Source of the DNA: Chelativorans sp. Marseille-P2723 | GTDB taxonomy: Bacteria; Pseudomonadota; Alphaproteobacteria; Rhizobiales; Rhizobiaceae | NCBI RefSeq assembly: GCF_902809845.1 | Contig: NZ_CADDWI010000008.1 | Coordinates: forward strand, 248,001 to 312,000 | Direction of reading: 5' to 3' | DNA length: 64,000 bases | Part shown: one piece after another, positions 11,851 to 21,151 of the stretch | Numbering within the stretch: the stretch's first letter is position 1 | Layout: each line of letters starts with the position of its first letter | Position numbers and translations under genes: made by a program | The notes under the pieces: model-generated | Database searches by the model: none | Told to the model about the DNA's origin: nothing | Seen by the model: only the letters and a program-made list of their open reading frames with translations

Positions 11851-12384
11851 ATGTCTCGCATAGGCAAGAAGCCGGTCCCGGTGCCGCAGGACGTTAAGGC
11901 CACCGTCGAAGGACAGACGGTAACGGCGAAGGGACCCAAGGGCGAGCTGAAGTTCGTCGTCAATGACGAGGTGCTGGTGAAGCTGGAGGACGGTTCCATC
12001 TTTGTCGATCCGCGCGACCAATCCAAGCTGGCGCGCTCCAAATGGGGCATGTCGCGCACGCAGATCGCCAACATATTGACCGGCGTGAAGGACGGCTTCG
12101 AGAAGCGGCTTGAGATCAGTGGCGTCGGCTATCGCGCTGCAATGCAGGGCAAGCGGCTCCAGCTTTCGGTCGGCTACAGCCACGAGATCCATTACGATCC
12201 GCCGGAGGGCATTACCATTGCTGTTCCGAAACCGACTGAGATCGTGGTTTCCGGTATCGACCGGCAGGTGGTGGGCCAGGTTGCGGCTGAGATCCGCAAG
12301 TTCCGTGAACCGGAGCCCTATAAGGGCAAGGGCGTGAAGTACGCGGACGAGATAATCGTCCGCAAGGAAGGCAAGAAGAAGTAG
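11851..12384 (+). CDS. rplF: 50S ribosomal protein L6
   Basis: L6 lies at the base of the L7/L12 stalk, near the factor-binding site. The 177-residue product starts MSRIGKKPV and ends with the motif [11 protein letters not shown] followed by a basic tail. It has two tandem L6 domains, as expected from its length. Confidence 0.99.
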   Translation: MSRIGKKPVPVPQDVKATVEGQTVTAKGPKGELKFVVNDEVLVKLEDGSIFVDPRDQSKLARSKWGMSRTQIANILTGVKDGFEKRLEISGVGYRAAMQGKRLQLSVGYSHEIHYDPPEGITIAVPKPTEIVVSGIDRQVVGQVAAEIRKFREPEPYKGKGVKYADEIIVRKEGKKK

Positions 12385-12396
12385 GGACGCAAGGCC

Positions 12397-12756
12397 ATGG
12401 TGTCGAAGGTATCCGTTACGCGACGCGCCGGGCGCGTCCGAAGAAAACTGAAGCAGGTCTCGAGCGAACGGCCGCGGCTTTCGGTGTTCCGCTCGTCGAA
12501 GAACATCTATGCGCAGATCATAGACGACGTGAAGGGGCACACGCTGGCTGCAGCCTCCACGCTTGAGAAGGATCTGAAGGGCAAGCTCAAGAGCGGTAGC
12601 GATGCGGCCGCTGCAACCGAAGTGGGCAAGCTGATCGCCGAGCGCGCCAAGAAGGCTGGCGTCGGGAAGGTGGTCTTTGACCGCGGGCCTTACCTCTATC
12701 ACGGGCGGGTCAAGGCGCTTGCCGACGCGGCCCGCGAGGGTGGCCTGGAATTCTAG
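12397..12756 (+). CDS. rplR: 50S ribosomal protein L18
   Basis: L18 binds 5S rRNA in the central protuberance. The 119-residue product has the motifs [18 protein letters not shown] near the N-terminus and [19 protein letters not shown] near the C-terminus, typical of the family. It follows rplF by 12 bases. Confidence 0.98.
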   Translation: MVSKVSVTRRAGRVRRKLKQVSSERPRLSVFRSSKNIYAQIIDDVKGHTLAAASTLEKDLKGKLKSGSDAAAATEVGKLIAERAKKAGVGKVVFDRGPYLYHGRVKALADAAREGGLEF

Positions 12757-12831
12757 TCAGTTTCGGGCGCCTTGGAGCGTCCGAAGCTTTTATTAACCCC
12801 GTGCTACCGGAAAAGAACAAGGACAAGGACA

Positions 12832-13392
12832 ATGGCACAAGGCCGCAGGGACGACCGCCGCGAGCGCGAAGAGCGTGATAGCGAGTTCGTCGACAAGCTC
12901 GTTCACATCAATCGCGTTGCAAAGGTGGTCAAAGGCGGCCGCCGGTTTGGCTTCGCTGCGCTCGTCGTCGTTGGCGACCAGAAGGGGCGCGTTGGCTTCG
13001 GCCACGGCAAGGCCCGTGAGGTGCCGGAAGCGATCCGCAAAGCGACGGAAGCCGCCAAGCGCGATATGATCTTTGTGCCGCTACGCGACGGCCGGACGCT
13101 GCATCACGATGTGCACGGACGCCATGGAGCCGGGAAAGTTCTCTTGCGTGCGGCCAAGCCGGGTTCGGGTGTCATTGCCGGAGGGCCGATGCGCGCGGTG
13201 TTCGATACGTTAGGCGTCCAGGACGTAGTTGCCAAATCGCTTGGCTCGTCCAATCCCTACAACATGGTACGCGCCACCTTCGACGCATTGAAGCGCCAGC
13301 TCCATCCCAAGGATGTGGCCGCGCAGCGGGGCATCAAATATTCAAGCCTGCAGGCGCGGCGTGAAACGGCGACCGCCGGGGCAGAGGAATAG
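12832..13392 (+). CDS. rpsE: 30S ribosomal protein S5
   Basis: S5 is a fidelity protein at the mRNA entry channel. I chose the ATG at 12832, which gives 186 residues starting [11 protein letters not shown]. The frame is open upstream to 12772, but the conserved N-terminus and the AGGACAAGGAC segment just before support the internal start. The double-stranded RNA-binding core [18 protein letters not shown] and the downstream [12 protein letters not shown] motif are intact. Confidence 0.98.
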   Translation: MAQGRRDDRREREERDSEFVDKLVHINRVAKVVKGGRRFGFAALVVVGDQKGRVGFGHGKAREVPEAIRKATEAAKRDMIFVPLRDGRTLHHDVHGRHGAGKVLLRAAKPGSGVIAGGPMRAVFDTLGVQDVVAKSLGSSNPYNMVRATFDALKRQLHPKDVAAQRGIKYSSLQARRETATAGAEE

Positions 13393-13423
13393 GCCGACGC
13401 GGCCTAAGCGAGGAAAGAGCAAG

Positions 13424-13624
13424 ATGGCTGAAAAGAGACAGGGCAAGACGATCACTGTCGAGCAGATCGCCAGCCCCATCCGTCGACCTAAGGAACAGCG
13501 TGCAACGCTGATCGGGCTGGGACTTAACAAGCTGCGTCGCCGTGCCACGCTTGAGGATACGCCTTCGGTACGCGGTATGATCGCGCGGGTGCAGCATCTC
13601 GTGCGGGTCGTCGACGAAGCCTGA
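13424..13624 (+). CDS. rpmD: 50S ribosomal protein L30
   Basis: L30 is a small large-subunit protein. The start is the ATG at 13424, behind GAGGAAAGAG, giving 66 residues that begin [15 protein letters not shown]. The same frame is open further upstream, but that part lies inside rpsE and has no conservation. The core [19 protein letters not shown] is the family signature. Confidence 0.97.
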   Translation: MAEKRQGKTITVEQIASPIRRPKEQRATLIGLGLNKLRRRATLEDTPSVRGMIARVQHLVRVVDEA

Positions 13625-13644
13625 GGAATCGAGGAACGGACGAA

Positions 13645-14115
13645 ATGAAACTCAACGAACTCAGGGACCAGCAAGGAGCAACCCACGCGCGCAAGCGCGT
13701 CGGGCGCGGCATCGGTTCGGGACTGGGCAAGACCGGCGGGCGAGGCGTGAAAGGCCAGAAGTCCCGCTCCGGTGTTGCTATCAAGGGCTTTGAAGGCGGG
13801 CAGATGCCGATTTATCGGCGCCTGCCGAAGCGGGGCTTCAGGAACATTTTCGGCAAGAAGTTCAATGAGGTCTCCGTCGGCCGCATCCAGGCAGCTATCG
13901 ATGCCGGTAAGCTCGATGCCAAGGAGACAATTGATGCGCCAGCGCTGGTGAAGGCAGGGGTCATTCGCCGCGTCAAGGACGGCGTGCGCCTGCTTGGCGG
14001 CGGCGAGATCGCCGCCCGTGTGACGCTCGATATCTCTGGCGCTTCTAAATCGGCTGTCGAGAAGGTCGAGAAAGCTGGCGGCTCGGTGAAGCTGCCCGAA
14101 AAGGCTGCGGAATAA
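13645..14115 (+). CDS. rplO: 50S ribosomal protein L15
   Basis: L15 is a late-assembly protein that wraps 23S rRNA with an extended basic N-terminus. The 156-residue product begins [18 protein letters not shown] and contains the glycine-rich segment [20 protein letters not shown]. It precedes a 221-base gap before secY. Confidence 0.99.
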   Translation: MKLNELRDQQGATHARKRVGRGIGSGLGKTGGRGVKGQKSRSGVAIKGFEGGQMPIYRRLPKRGFRNIFGKKFNEVSVGRIQAAIDAGKLDAKETIDAPALVKAGVIRRVKDGVRLLGGGEIAARVTLDISGASKSAVEKVEKAGGSVKLPEKAAE

Positions 14116-14127
14116 CTCGTCAAGTCG

Positions 14128-14186
14128 AGCGGCAGAGCGATCTGCCGCTTGCAAGGCGGCCGTCCGAAGCCTATCTCGGGCTTCGG
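14128..14186 (+). promoter_or_regulatory. Two tandem hairpins between rplO and secY
   Basis: The 221-base rplO-secY gap holds two perfect 8-bp stems in a row. The first is AGCGGCAG (14128-14135) with CTGCCGCT (14142-14149). The second is CCGAAGCC (14164-14171) with GGCTTCGG (14179-14186). Neither is followed by a T tract. They may reduce or stabilise transcription passing from ribosomal protein genes into secY-adk. The remaining 150 bases before secY show no further feature I can support. Confidence 0.45.
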
Positions 14187-14336
14187 TATCGTATGTGGCG
14201 ATGGAAGTCGCGACACGGGCCGTTCAAAAGTGCGGGCCTCGTATCCTTCATGTCCGATAGGGCAGGGTTGATGTTCAAACGGCCGCCATTTTTCCTGGTC
14301 GCGCATGGGCGCGCGTGACGAAGCGGAGAATTCTTC

Positions 14337-15677
14337 ATGGCATCGGCAGCCGAGCAACTTGCGTCGAATCTTAATTTCGCGGCCTTCGCAAAGGCCGAGG
14401 ATCTCAAAAAGCGCATCTGGTTCACGCTCGGCGCACTTCTCGTTTATCGATTGGGCACGTACATCCCCATGCCGGGGATCAATCCAGAGGCATTCGCCCA
14501 GGCTTTCCAGCAGCAGTCTGGCGGCGTGCTCGGCATGTTCAACATGTTCGCTGGCGGTGCTGTTGAGCGCATGGCAATCTTCGCGCTCGGCATCATGCCG
14601 TATATCTCGGCCTCCATCATCATGCAGCTCATGACAAGCGTGGTGCCGACGCTGGAGCAGCTTAAGAAAGAGGGTGAACAGGGTCGCAAGGTCATCAACC
14701 AGTATACGCGCTACGGCACGGTTCTGCTTGCGACGGTGCAGGCTTATGGCATCGCCGTGGGGTTGGAAAGCGGGGGTAACATCGTTACCGATCCTGGCTG
14801 GTTCTTCCGCCTGTCGGCCGTTATCACGCTTGTTGGCGGCACAATGTTCCTGATGTGGCTGGGCGAACAGATCACCGCGCGCGGTATCGGTAATGGCATC
14901 TCGCTCATCATTTTTGCAGGCATCGTTGCGGGGCTTCCCTCAGCGATTGGCGGAACGCTCGAACTTGGCCGAACCGGTGCTATGTCGACAGGGCTCATCC
15001 TCGGCATCATCGTTCTTGCAGTCGTTGTGATTGGAATCATCGTGTTCTTCGAACGTGCGCAGCGGCGGCTTCTGATCCAGTACCCCAAGCGTCAGGTGGG
15101 CAACCGCATGTTCCAGGGGGATACGTCGCACCTGCCGCTGAAGCTCAACACCGCAGGCGTCATCCCGCCGATCTTCGCATCCTCGCTCCTGCTCCTTCCG
15201 CCTACGGTCGCGGGGTTCTCTGATGCAACGCAGCTTCCTGCCTGGGCCAACACGGTGCTGGCGACGCTTGGCCATGGCCAGCCTCTCTATATGGTGCTTT
15301 ACGCTGCGCTGATCGCTTTCTTTGCCTTCTTCTATACCGCCATTGTCTTCAACCCCAAGGACACAGCCGAACAGTTGAAGAAGCATTCGGGGTTCATCCC
15401 CGGCTACCGGCCGGGTGAGCGGACGGCGGAGTACATCGATTACGTGCTGACCCGCATAACGGTAGTCGGCGCAATCTACCTGGTGCTTGTGTGTCTGCTT
15501 CCGGAGTTTCTGATTTCGGCGACGGGAGTGCCGTTCTATCTCGGCGGAACCTCGCTTCTGATCGTCGTCAGCGTGACGCTGGATACGGTGGCACAGGTGC
15601 AGGGACACCTGATTGCCCACCAATATGAGGGACTGATCAAGAAGTCGAAGCTCCGTGGGGGCAGGAGAGGAAGATGA
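14337..15677 (+). CDS. secY: Preprotein translocase channel subunit SecY
   Basis: SecY is the protein-conducting channel of the inner membrane and works with SecE, SecG and SecA. The 446-residue protein has about ten hydrophobic segments, the N-terminal motif [14 protein letters not shown] and the plug-region stretch GALVGMFN-like [13 protein letters not shown]. The cytosolic SecA-binding loop contains [10 protein letters not shown]. Its TGA overlaps the adk start by four bases, so the two are probably coupled. Confidence 0.99.
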   Translation: MASAAEQLASNLNFAAFAKAEDLKKRIWFTLGALLVYRLGTYIPMPGINPEAFAQAFQQQSGGVLGMFNMFAGGAVERMAIFALGIMPYISASIIMQLMTSVVPTLEQLKKEGEQGRKVINQYTRYGTVLLATVQAYGIAVGLESGGNIVTDPGWFFRLSAVITLVGGTMFLMWLGEQITARGIGNGISLIIFAGIVAGLPSAIGGTLELGRTGAMSTGLILGIIVLAVVVIGIIVFFERAQRRLLIQYPKRQVGNRMFQGDTSHLPLKLNTAGVIPPIFASSLLLLPPTVAGFSDATQLPAWANTVLATLGHGQPLYMVLYAALIAFFAFFYTAIVFNPKDTAEQLKKHSGFIPGYRPGERTAEYIDYVLTRITVVGAIYLVLVCLLPEFLISATGVPFYLGGTSLLIVVSVTLDTVAQVQGHLIAHQYEGLIKKSKLRGGRRGR

Positions 15678-16258
15678 GGCTAATATTATTGGGACCGCCC
15701 GGAGCCGGCAAAGGGACGCAGTCGCAGATTCTGGTGAGCAAGTTTGGAGTACCGCAGCTTTCTACAGGGGACATGTTGCGGGCTGCCGTCGAAGCGGGGA
15801 CCGATATCGGCAAGCGGGCTAAGGCTGTTATGGACGCTGGGGAACTGGTGTCGGATATTATCGTCAACGCCATTGTGGCGGAGCGTATCGATCAGCCCGA
15901 TTGCGCAAACGGCTTCATCCTTGATGGCTTTCCGCGCACGCTCGCACAGGCTGACGCGGTCGAGGCGATGCTTGAAGAAAGGGGCCTGACGCTGGACGCG
16001 GTGATCGAGCTTGTCGTGGACGACAAGGCGCTTGTCGGCCGAATCGAGAAGCGGGCCGAAGAGGCTAAGGCCGCTGGCAAGCCCGTGCGGAAGGACGATA
16101 ACCCTGAAATCTTCGAGGAACGCTTGCGGGAATACTACAAGAAGACGGCTCCGCTCACCGGCTACTATTACGCCAAGGGCAAGCTGCATACGGTAGATGG
16201 CATGGCGAGCATAGAAGAGGTGACGGCGCAGATCGAAGAAGTCCTTCGCTCGCTTTAG
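15674..16258 (+). CDS. adk: Adenylate kinase
   Basis: Adenylate kinase interconverts ATP, AMP and ADP in the cytosol. The 194-residue product has the P-loop [10 protein letters not shown] (residues 6-15) and the NMP-binding signature [12 protein letters not shown]. Its lid is short, without the cysteine zinc site, which is the form usual in alphaproteobacteria. It is the last gene of the spc operon and overlaps secY. Confidence 0.99.
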   Translation: MRLILLGPPGAGKGTQSQILVSKFGVPQLSTGDMLRAAVEAGTDIGKRAKAVMDAGELVSDIIVNAIVAERIDQPDCANGFILDGFPRTLAQADAVEAMLEERGLTLDAVIELVVDDKALVGRIEKRAEEAKAAGKPVRKDDNPEIFEERLREYYKKTAPLTGYYYAKGKLHTVDGMASIEEVTAQIEEVLRSL

Positions 16259-16336
16259 GGGACGAACCGGGGTGATGCGAGATCCCCCGAAACATTACCC
16301 TGGCAGTGCTTGGCCGCAACTGATCAATCGGGGGAG

Positions 16337-16365
16337 TTGACTTTTCCCCGTGATTCCTTCAAAGA
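16337..16365 (+). promoter_or_regulatory. Candidate promoter of the alpha operon
   Basis: The 244-base gap between adk and rpsM holds TTGACT (16337-16342), a strong -35 box. A weak -10 (TTCAAA at 16358-16363 or CAAAGA at 16360-16365) follows at 15-17 bases. The gap is long for co-transcribed ribosomal genes, which supports an independent start for rpsM-rpsK-rpoA-rplQ. The -10 match is poor, so this stays tentative. Confidence 0.45.
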
Positions 16366-16502
16366 CGGCGCCAATTCGCTGAATGTCAAAGCGTCGGTGC
16401 CGGTCGGAAAGCAACATGTCCGGGCCGGACGTTTTCGTCTTGTCCGGTGATGATAGAAAGGCTGCCGGACGAGGCGGCGAAAAGAAACCAAGGAGAGCCG
16501 AC

Positions 16503-16871
16503 GTGGCCCGTATTGCTGGCGTCAACATTCCGACCAACAAGCGCGTGGTGATCGCGCTGCAATATATTCACGGAATTGGGCCGAAGCTTGCCCGAGACAT
16601 TGTCACCAAGGTGAACATACCGGACGACCGGCGCGTGCATCAGCTTACCGATGCAGAGGTGCTGGCTATCCGTGAGACCATCGACCGCGAGTTCCAGGTC
16701 GAGGGCGACCTGCGCCGCGAGGTGTCGATGAACATCAAGCGTTTGATGGATCTCGGTTGCTATCGCGGTTTGCGCCACCGTCGTTCGCTGCCCGTTCGCG
16801 GCCAGCGCACGCATACCAATGCACGCACCCGCAAGGGGCCGGCAAAGCCGATTGCGGGCAAGAAGAAGTAA
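16503..16871 (+). CDS. rpsM: 30S ribosomal protein S13
   Basis: S13 is a head protein that contacts P-site tRNA and forms intersubunit bridges. The start is GTG at 16503, behind CAAGGAGAG, giving 122 residues beginning with the conserved [13 protein letters not shown]. The frame is open for 120 bases upstream but that part is not conserved. The C-terminal [20 protein letters not shown] motif is intact. First gene of the alpha operon. Confidence 0.98.
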   Translation: MARIAGVNIPTNKRVVIALQYIHGIGPKLARDIVTKVNIPDDRRVHQLTDAEVLAIRETIDREFQVEGDLRREVSMNIKRLMDLGCYRGLRHRRSLPVRGQRTHTNARTRKGPAKPIAGKKK

Positions 16872-17008
16872 GGGAAGGGGCCGCCGCGGCGATATGCTCT
16901 GCTGCAGTGGTAAAACTGTCAGCCGTCATGTCCGTCCCGTGCCGCTGCTCCATCCAAGGTGTAGCCGCTGGAATTACGGCGGCGTAGAGATCGATCGAAA
17001 GGAATATC

Positions 17009-17398
17009 ATGGCAAAGGAAGCCACGCGCATACGCCGTCGCGAGCGTAAGAACATTTCCTCCGGTGTTGCCCACGTAAATTCGTCCTTCAACAATACCAT
17101 GATCACGATCACTGATGCGCAGGGTAATGCCATCGCGTGGTCTTCGGCTGGTGCTCAAGGGTTTAAGGGGTCCCGCAAATCAACCCCGTTCGCTGCCCAG
17201 GTCGCGGCCGAAGATTGTGCTCGCAAGGCACAGGAACACGGAATGCGCACCCTGGAGGTGGAGGTCTCCGGGCCGGGATCAGGCAGGGAATCGGCGCTTC
17301 GGGCCTTGCAGGCGGCTGGCTTCACCATTACCTCCATTCGTGACGTGACTCCCATCCCGCATAATGGATGCCGCCCGCGCAAGAAGCGCAGGGTATAG
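17009..17398 (+). CDS. rpsK: 30S ribosomal protein S11
   Basis: S11 lies on the platform of the 30S subunit near the mRNA exit. The 129-residue product has the core [19 protein letters not shown] and the C-terminal [18 protein letters not shown] 137-base gap separates it from rpsM. No rpsD follows; in alphaproteobacteria S4 is normally encoded elsewhere. Confidence 0.99.
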   Translation: MAKEATRIRRRERKNISSGVAHVNSSFNNTMITITDAQGNAIAWSSAGAQGFKGSRKSTPFAAQVAAEDCARKAQEHGMRTLEVEVSGPGSGRESALRALQAAGFTITSIRDVTPIPHNGCRPRKKRRV

Positions 17399-17407
17399 GG
17401 CATTTTG

Positions 17408-17439
17408 CCGTATGAGCGCGATCTTGCGCTCCTCTACGG
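17408..17439 (+). promoter_or_regulatory. Nested hairpin upstream of rpoA
   Basis: An outer 5-bp stem (CCGTA 17408-17412, TACGG 17435-17439) encloses a 6-bp stem (GAGCGC 17414-17419, GCGCTC 17426-17431). It lies in the 96-base rpsK-rpoA gap, 55 bases before the rpoA ATG. There is no T tract. In E. coli rpsD fills this position and S4 regulates the operon, so this structure may have replaced that arrangement or may be incidental. Confidence 0.4.
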
Positions 17440-17494
17440 TTTCCAGAACGCCCGCCACGATTGGATGGTGGTGGGGTAACGGAAGGACAAATCC

Positions 17495-18505
17495 ATGATC
17501 CAGAAGAACTGGCAGGAACTCATCAAGCCAAGCAAGATCGAGTTCACTTCCAAGGGCCGGCTGAAAACGACGCTGGTCGCCGAACCGCTAGAACGCGGCT
17601 TCGGGTTGACGCTTGGCAACGCGCTGCGGCGCGTTCTGCTTTCCTCGCTCCGCGGCGCGGCGGTTACCGCGGTGCAGATCGACGGCGTATTACATGAATT
17701 TTCCTCGATTGCCGGTGTGCGTGAGGACGTGACGGACATCGTCCTCAACATCAAGGAAATAGCCATCAAGATGGAAGGCGAAGGGCCAAAGCGCATGGTT
17801 GTGCGCAAGCACGGCCCAGGCGTCGTGACTGCCGGCGATATTCAGACCATTGGCGATGTCGAGATTTTGAATCCCGACCACGTGATCTGCACGCTGGACC
17901 AGGATGCCGAGATCCGCATGGAGTTCACGGTTGATACGGGCAAGGGCTATGTGCCGGCCGAGCGCAACCGCGCGGAAGACGCACCTATTGGACTCATCCC
18001 CGTCGATAGCCTTTATTCGCCGGTCAAGAAGGTATCTTACAAGGTTGAGAATACCCGCGAGGGTCAGATTCTCGATTATGATAAGCTGACGATGACCATC
18101 GAGACGGATGGGTCGGTTTCGGGCGAGGACGCGGTGGCTTTTGCCGCGCGCATCCTGCAGGATCAGCTCTCCCTCTTCGTCAATTTTGAAGAGCCGCAGA
18201 AGGAACAGCCGGCCGAGCAGGTCACGGAGCTTGCCTTCAATCCGGCGCTTTTGAAGAAGGTGGACGAACTGGAGCTTTCGGTCCGTTCGGCGAACTGCTT
18301 GAAGAATGACAACATCGTCTATATCGGCGACCTGATCCAGAAGACGGAAGCCGAAATGCTGCGAACCCCGAATTTCGGACGCAAGTCGCTGAACGAGATC
18401 AAGGAAGTGCTGGCTTCGATGGGCCTGCATCTTGGTATGGAAGTGCCCGACTGGCCGCCCGAGAACATCGAAGAACTGGCCAAGCGCTACGAAGACCAGT
18501 ATTGA
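17495..18505 (+). CDS. rpoA: RNA polymerase alpha subunit
   Basis: Alpha dimerises to nucleate RNA polymerase assembly, and its C-terminal domain binds UP elements and activators. The 336-residue product has the N-terminal motif [21 protein letters not shown] (shortened here to its core) and a C-terminal domain with the helix-hairpin-helix segment [17 protein letters not shown]. Length and domains are normal. It follows rpsK by 96 bases. Confidence 0.99.
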   Translation: MIQKNWQELIKPSKIEFTSKGRLKTTLVAEPLERGFGLTLGNALRRVLLSSLRGAAVTAVQIDGVLHEFSSIAGVREDVTDIVLNIKEIAIKMEGEGPKRMVVRKHGPGVVTAGDIQTIGDVEILNPDHVICTLDQDAEIRMEFTVDTGKGYVPAERNRAEDAPIGLIPVDSLYSPVKKVSYKVENTREGQILDYDKLTMTIETDGSVSGEDAVAFAARILQDQLSLFVNFEEPQKEQPAEQVTELAFNPALLKKVDELELSVRSANCLKNDNIVYIGDLIQKTEAEMLRTPNFGRKSLNEIKEVLASMGLHLGMEVPDWPPENIEELAKRYEDQY

Positions 18506-18549
18506 GCCCCGCCGGCTGCGTTCCGCAGGGGAATTGAAGGAGATAAGCA

Positions 18550-18981
18550 ATGCGTCACGGAAGATCCGGCCGCAAGCTGAACAGGACATCGAGCCATCGC
18601 AAGGCCATGTTCGCCAATATGGCCGCCGCGCTCATCGAGCATGAGCAGATTGTAACGACACTTCCCAAGGCAAAGGAGCTTCGCCCCATTGTTGAGAAGC
18701 TCGTGACGCTCGGCAAGCGCGGGGATCTGCATGCTCGCCGACGGGCGATTGCAGCCATTAGGGACGAGGATATAGTAAAGCGCCTTTTCGACACCGTGGC
18801 GCCGCGTTACGCCTCGCGCAATGGCGGCTACACGCGGGTCATGAAGGCCGGTTTCCGTTACGGCGACAATGCCGCGATGGCGGTGATCGAGTTCGTCGAT
18901 CGCGACGTGGAAGCTAAGGGCGCGGCCGACCGGGCGCGGCTTGAGGCCGAAGCGGCGAATGAGGAAGCCGAGGCAGCCTGA
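18550..18981 (+). CDS. rplQ: 50S ribosomal protein L17
   Basis: L17 lies near the tunnel exit on the large subunit. The 143-residue protein begins [17 protein letters not shown], the family signature. It has an acidic, alanine-rich tail not found in the shortest homologues. It is the last gene of the ribosomal protein block and is followed by an intrinsic terminator. Confidence 0.99.
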   Translation: MRHGRSGRKLNRTSSHRKAMFANMAAALIEHEQIVTTLPKAKELRPIVEKLVTLGKRGDLHARRRAIAAIRDEDIVKRLFDTVAPRYASRNGGYTRVMKAGFRYGDNAAMAVIEFVDRDVEAKGAADRARLEAEAANEEAEAA

Positions 18982-19021
18982 CGGAGTTTGCAGCGCAACT
19001 CCGGCAATAGGCCGGTAACGG

Positions 19022-19045
19022 AAGGGGCCAACGCGGCCCCTTTTT
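19022..19045 (+). terminator. Intrinsic terminator after rplQ
   Basis: A perfect 8-bp GC-rich stem (AAGGGGCC 19022-19029, GGCCCCTT 19035-19042) with a 5-base loop runs into five T residues at 19041-19045. It is the clearest terminator in the window and closes the 19-kb ribosomal protein block. Confidence 0.9.
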
Positions 19046-19091
19046 GATTCACCTGACCGGACTTGTTCCTCGCAGCGAAGGTGAAGCGCGG

Positions 19092-19442
19092 TCAGCCAAG
19101 CGGCCCCTTGAAGATAAAGAAGGCGCCGAGGCAGATGAACATAAAGCCCATGGCGTGGTTAAGCGTGATCTGCTCGCCCAGATAGGTCACGGAGAAGACA
19201 GCAAAGACCGAGAGTGTTATTACCTCCTGTATGGTCTTCAATTCTGCGGCGCTATAGACGGCATGGCCATAGCGGTTGGCGGGCACAGCGAAACAATATT
19301 CGACGAAGGCAATGCCCCAGCTCACCAGGATGATGAGCAGGAGGGGCCTGGACCCGAATTTCAAATGGCCGTACCAGGCGAAGGTCATGAAGATGTTGGA
19401 AAAGGAAAGCAGGACAATGGGCGTCAGATGGGGCAGGCTCAT
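19092..19442 (-). CDS. DUF486 family small multidrug-type membrane protein
   Basis: The 116-residue product has four hydrophobic segments and resembles the DUF486 branch of the DMT (drug/metabolite transporter) superfamily. Conserved-looking stretches are WGIAFVEYCFAVPANR and LNHAMGFMFICLGAFFIF. Members are small inner-membrane proteins of unproven substrate. It is transcribed divergently from the downstream Deg protease gene, with 231 bases between the two starts. Function beyond a small transporter-like membrane protein is not known. Confidence 0.85.
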   Translation of the reverse strand: MSLPHLTPIVLLSFSNIFMTFAWYGHLKFGSRPLLLIILVSWGIAFVEYCFAVPANRYGHAVYSAAELKTIQEVITLSVFAVFSVTYLGEQITLNHAMGFMFICLGAFFIFKGPLG

Positions 19443-19673
19443 ATGTGTCCTCGAAGTCGCCTAAGATTGTCAGGAAACATCCGTGTGATTCGGGCAGAGC
19501 TACGCTATTGCGACAGCGGTGAAATGGGAACGCTTCAACGAAGCATGAACGAGGATCGCCACCGCGGATTTTGCCGAGGCCATTGTTCTTGCCCGGCAAG
19601 GGGAGGGCGCGGCAGCCATTTCTTCTACACATTCCTATGTAAAAGAGGCTTAGTTCGAAGGCCAAGGATTCCA

Positions 19674-21149
19674 ATGAGAAACAACAAGCTACGCTTTCCC
19701 TGGCTGTTAGTTGCACTTGCCATTTTAGCTGCTCCCGTTGAGGCCCAGGAGAGGGGAAACGGCACGCTGCTCGATCCGCTGACGAGGCTTCTTCGAGGCA
19801 GCGGGGAAGAGATGGAAAGACCGCAAGAGCTGCAGCGGCGCATTCCCTTCTCCAGGGAGGAGATGCAGCTTTCCTTCGCGCCACTCGTCGCCCAGACGAG
19901 CCCGGCGGTAGTCAACGTCTACGCCTCGACCAGGGTGCAGGCACGGTCTCCCTTCATGGGCGATCCCTTCTTCGAACGATTTTTTAATTTTCCACAAATG
20001 CCACCCCGCCACCGCTCATCACTCGGCTCCGGCGTGGTGGTCGATCCCTCTGGAGTCGTGGTCACGAATTATCATGTGGTCCGCGATGCCGACCAGGTGA
20101 AGGTTGCCATGGCGGATGGGCGCGAATTCACCAGCAAGATCCTGCTTCAGGATGAACAGCTCGACCTTGCCGTGATGAAGATCGAAGGCACGGAGCCTTT
20201 CCCCGCCGCTCAGCTTGGCGATTCGGAAGCTTTGGAGGTTGGGGATCTTGTGCTTGCCATCGGCAATCCCTTCGGGGTCGGGCAGACAACCACCAGCGGT
20301 ATCGTGTCGGCTTTGGCGCGCACACCGAGTGGCATTTCCGATTTTGGCTTCTTCATCCAGACGGATGCGGCAATCAACCCAGGCAATTCTGGCGGCGCGC
20401 TCATCAATATGAGCGGCGAGGTTGTTGGCATCAACACAGCGATCTACAGCCGCTCGGGTGGGTCCAATGGGATCGGTTTCGCCATTCCAGCCAACATTGT
20501 GCGCGCAGTGGTGGATGCAGCCAAGAATGGCAAGGATTATTTCCAGCGTCCCTATGTTGGCGCAAGTTTTGATCGTGTAACCGCAGCGATCGCGGAGGCG
20601 CTGGGCATGGAGCGGCCGGTGGGCGCGCTGGTTACGGATGTCGCACCGGAAAGCCCCGCCGAGAAGGCCAGCTTGCGGGCTGCGGACGTGGTGATCGGCG
20701 TGAACGGCCGTTCGGTCGATACGCCCGAGGCGGTCGATTACAGGCTTGCAACGCTCCCCATCGGCAGCGAAGCGGAAATCGAGGTTCTGCGGAACGGAAA
20801 GCGCGTTAAGCTTGCCATGCCTGTCGAGCGTCCGCCCGAAGGCAGCGGCAGGGAAGTGGAGATCGGAGGCGGACCGCTCGCGGGCGTCCGCGTTGCCGAA
20901 CTGTCCCCGGCGCTTGCACAGCGCCTGCGGCTGGCGGTGAACCGGACAGGTATCGTCGTCCTCGCCGTTGCGCGTGATTCGCCAGCGGCAGGCATGGGTT
21001 TCCGCCCGGGCGACATCGTGCGGGAACTGAATGGTGAAGAAATCATCAGTGCCGAGCAGCTGAAGGACATTGCCGAGGGCGGCGCCCGTTGGTGGCAGAT
21101 CACCCTGGAGCGGGGTGGGCGCACCATCCGGCAGACGCTGCGATTCTGA
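19674..21149 (+). CDS. Periplasmic serine protease, Deg/HtrA family
   Basis: Deg proteases degrade or refold damaged envelope proteins. The ATG at 19674, behind CCAAGGATT, gives 491 residues with a signal peptide (about residues 1-24, ending VEAQ). The frame is open upstream, but without a signal sequence. The trypsin-like triad is visible as His134 (TNYHVV), Asp164 (QLDLAVMK) and Ser239 (NPGNSGGAL). Two PDZ domains follow, roughly at residues 300-385 and 400-485. It could be a DegP, DegQ or MucD type; I cannot separate these. The rarA start lies three bases after its stop. Confidence 0.95.
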   Translation: MRNNKLRFPWLLVALAILAAPVEAQERGNGTLLDPLTRLLRGSGEEMERPQELQRRIPFSREEMQLSFAPLVAQTSPAVVNVYASTRVQARSPFMGDPFFERFFNFPQMPPRHRSSLGSGVVVDPSGVVVTNYHVVRDADQVKVAMADGREFTSKILLQDEQLDLAVMKIEGTEPFPAAQLGDSEALEVGDLVLAIGNPFGVGQTTTSGIVSALARTPSGISDFGFFIQTDAAINPGNSGGALINMSGEVVGINTAIYSRSGGSNGIGFAIPANIVRAVVDAAKNGKDYFQRPYVGASFDRVTAAIAEALGMERPVGALVTDVAPESPAEKASLRAADVVIGVNGRSVDTPEAVDYRLATLPIGSEAEIEVLRNGKRVKLAMPVERPPEGSGREVEIGGGPLAGVRVAELSPALAQRLRLAVNRTGIVVLAVARDSPAAGMGFRPGDIVRELNGEEIISAEQLKDIAEGGARWWQITLERGGRTIRQTLRF

Positions 21150-21151
21150 AA

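Noticed and set aside
19588-19621. Heat-shock (RpoH) promoter before the Deg protease
   Set aside because: CTTG and CCATTT are present but 24 bases apart, too far for the alphaproteobacterial RpoH consensus.
19044-19673. Long N-terminal extension of the Deg protease frame
   Set aside because: The extension overlaps the minus-strand DUF486 gene and has no conserved sequence. The ATG at 19674 starts a good signal peptide behind an AAGGA site.
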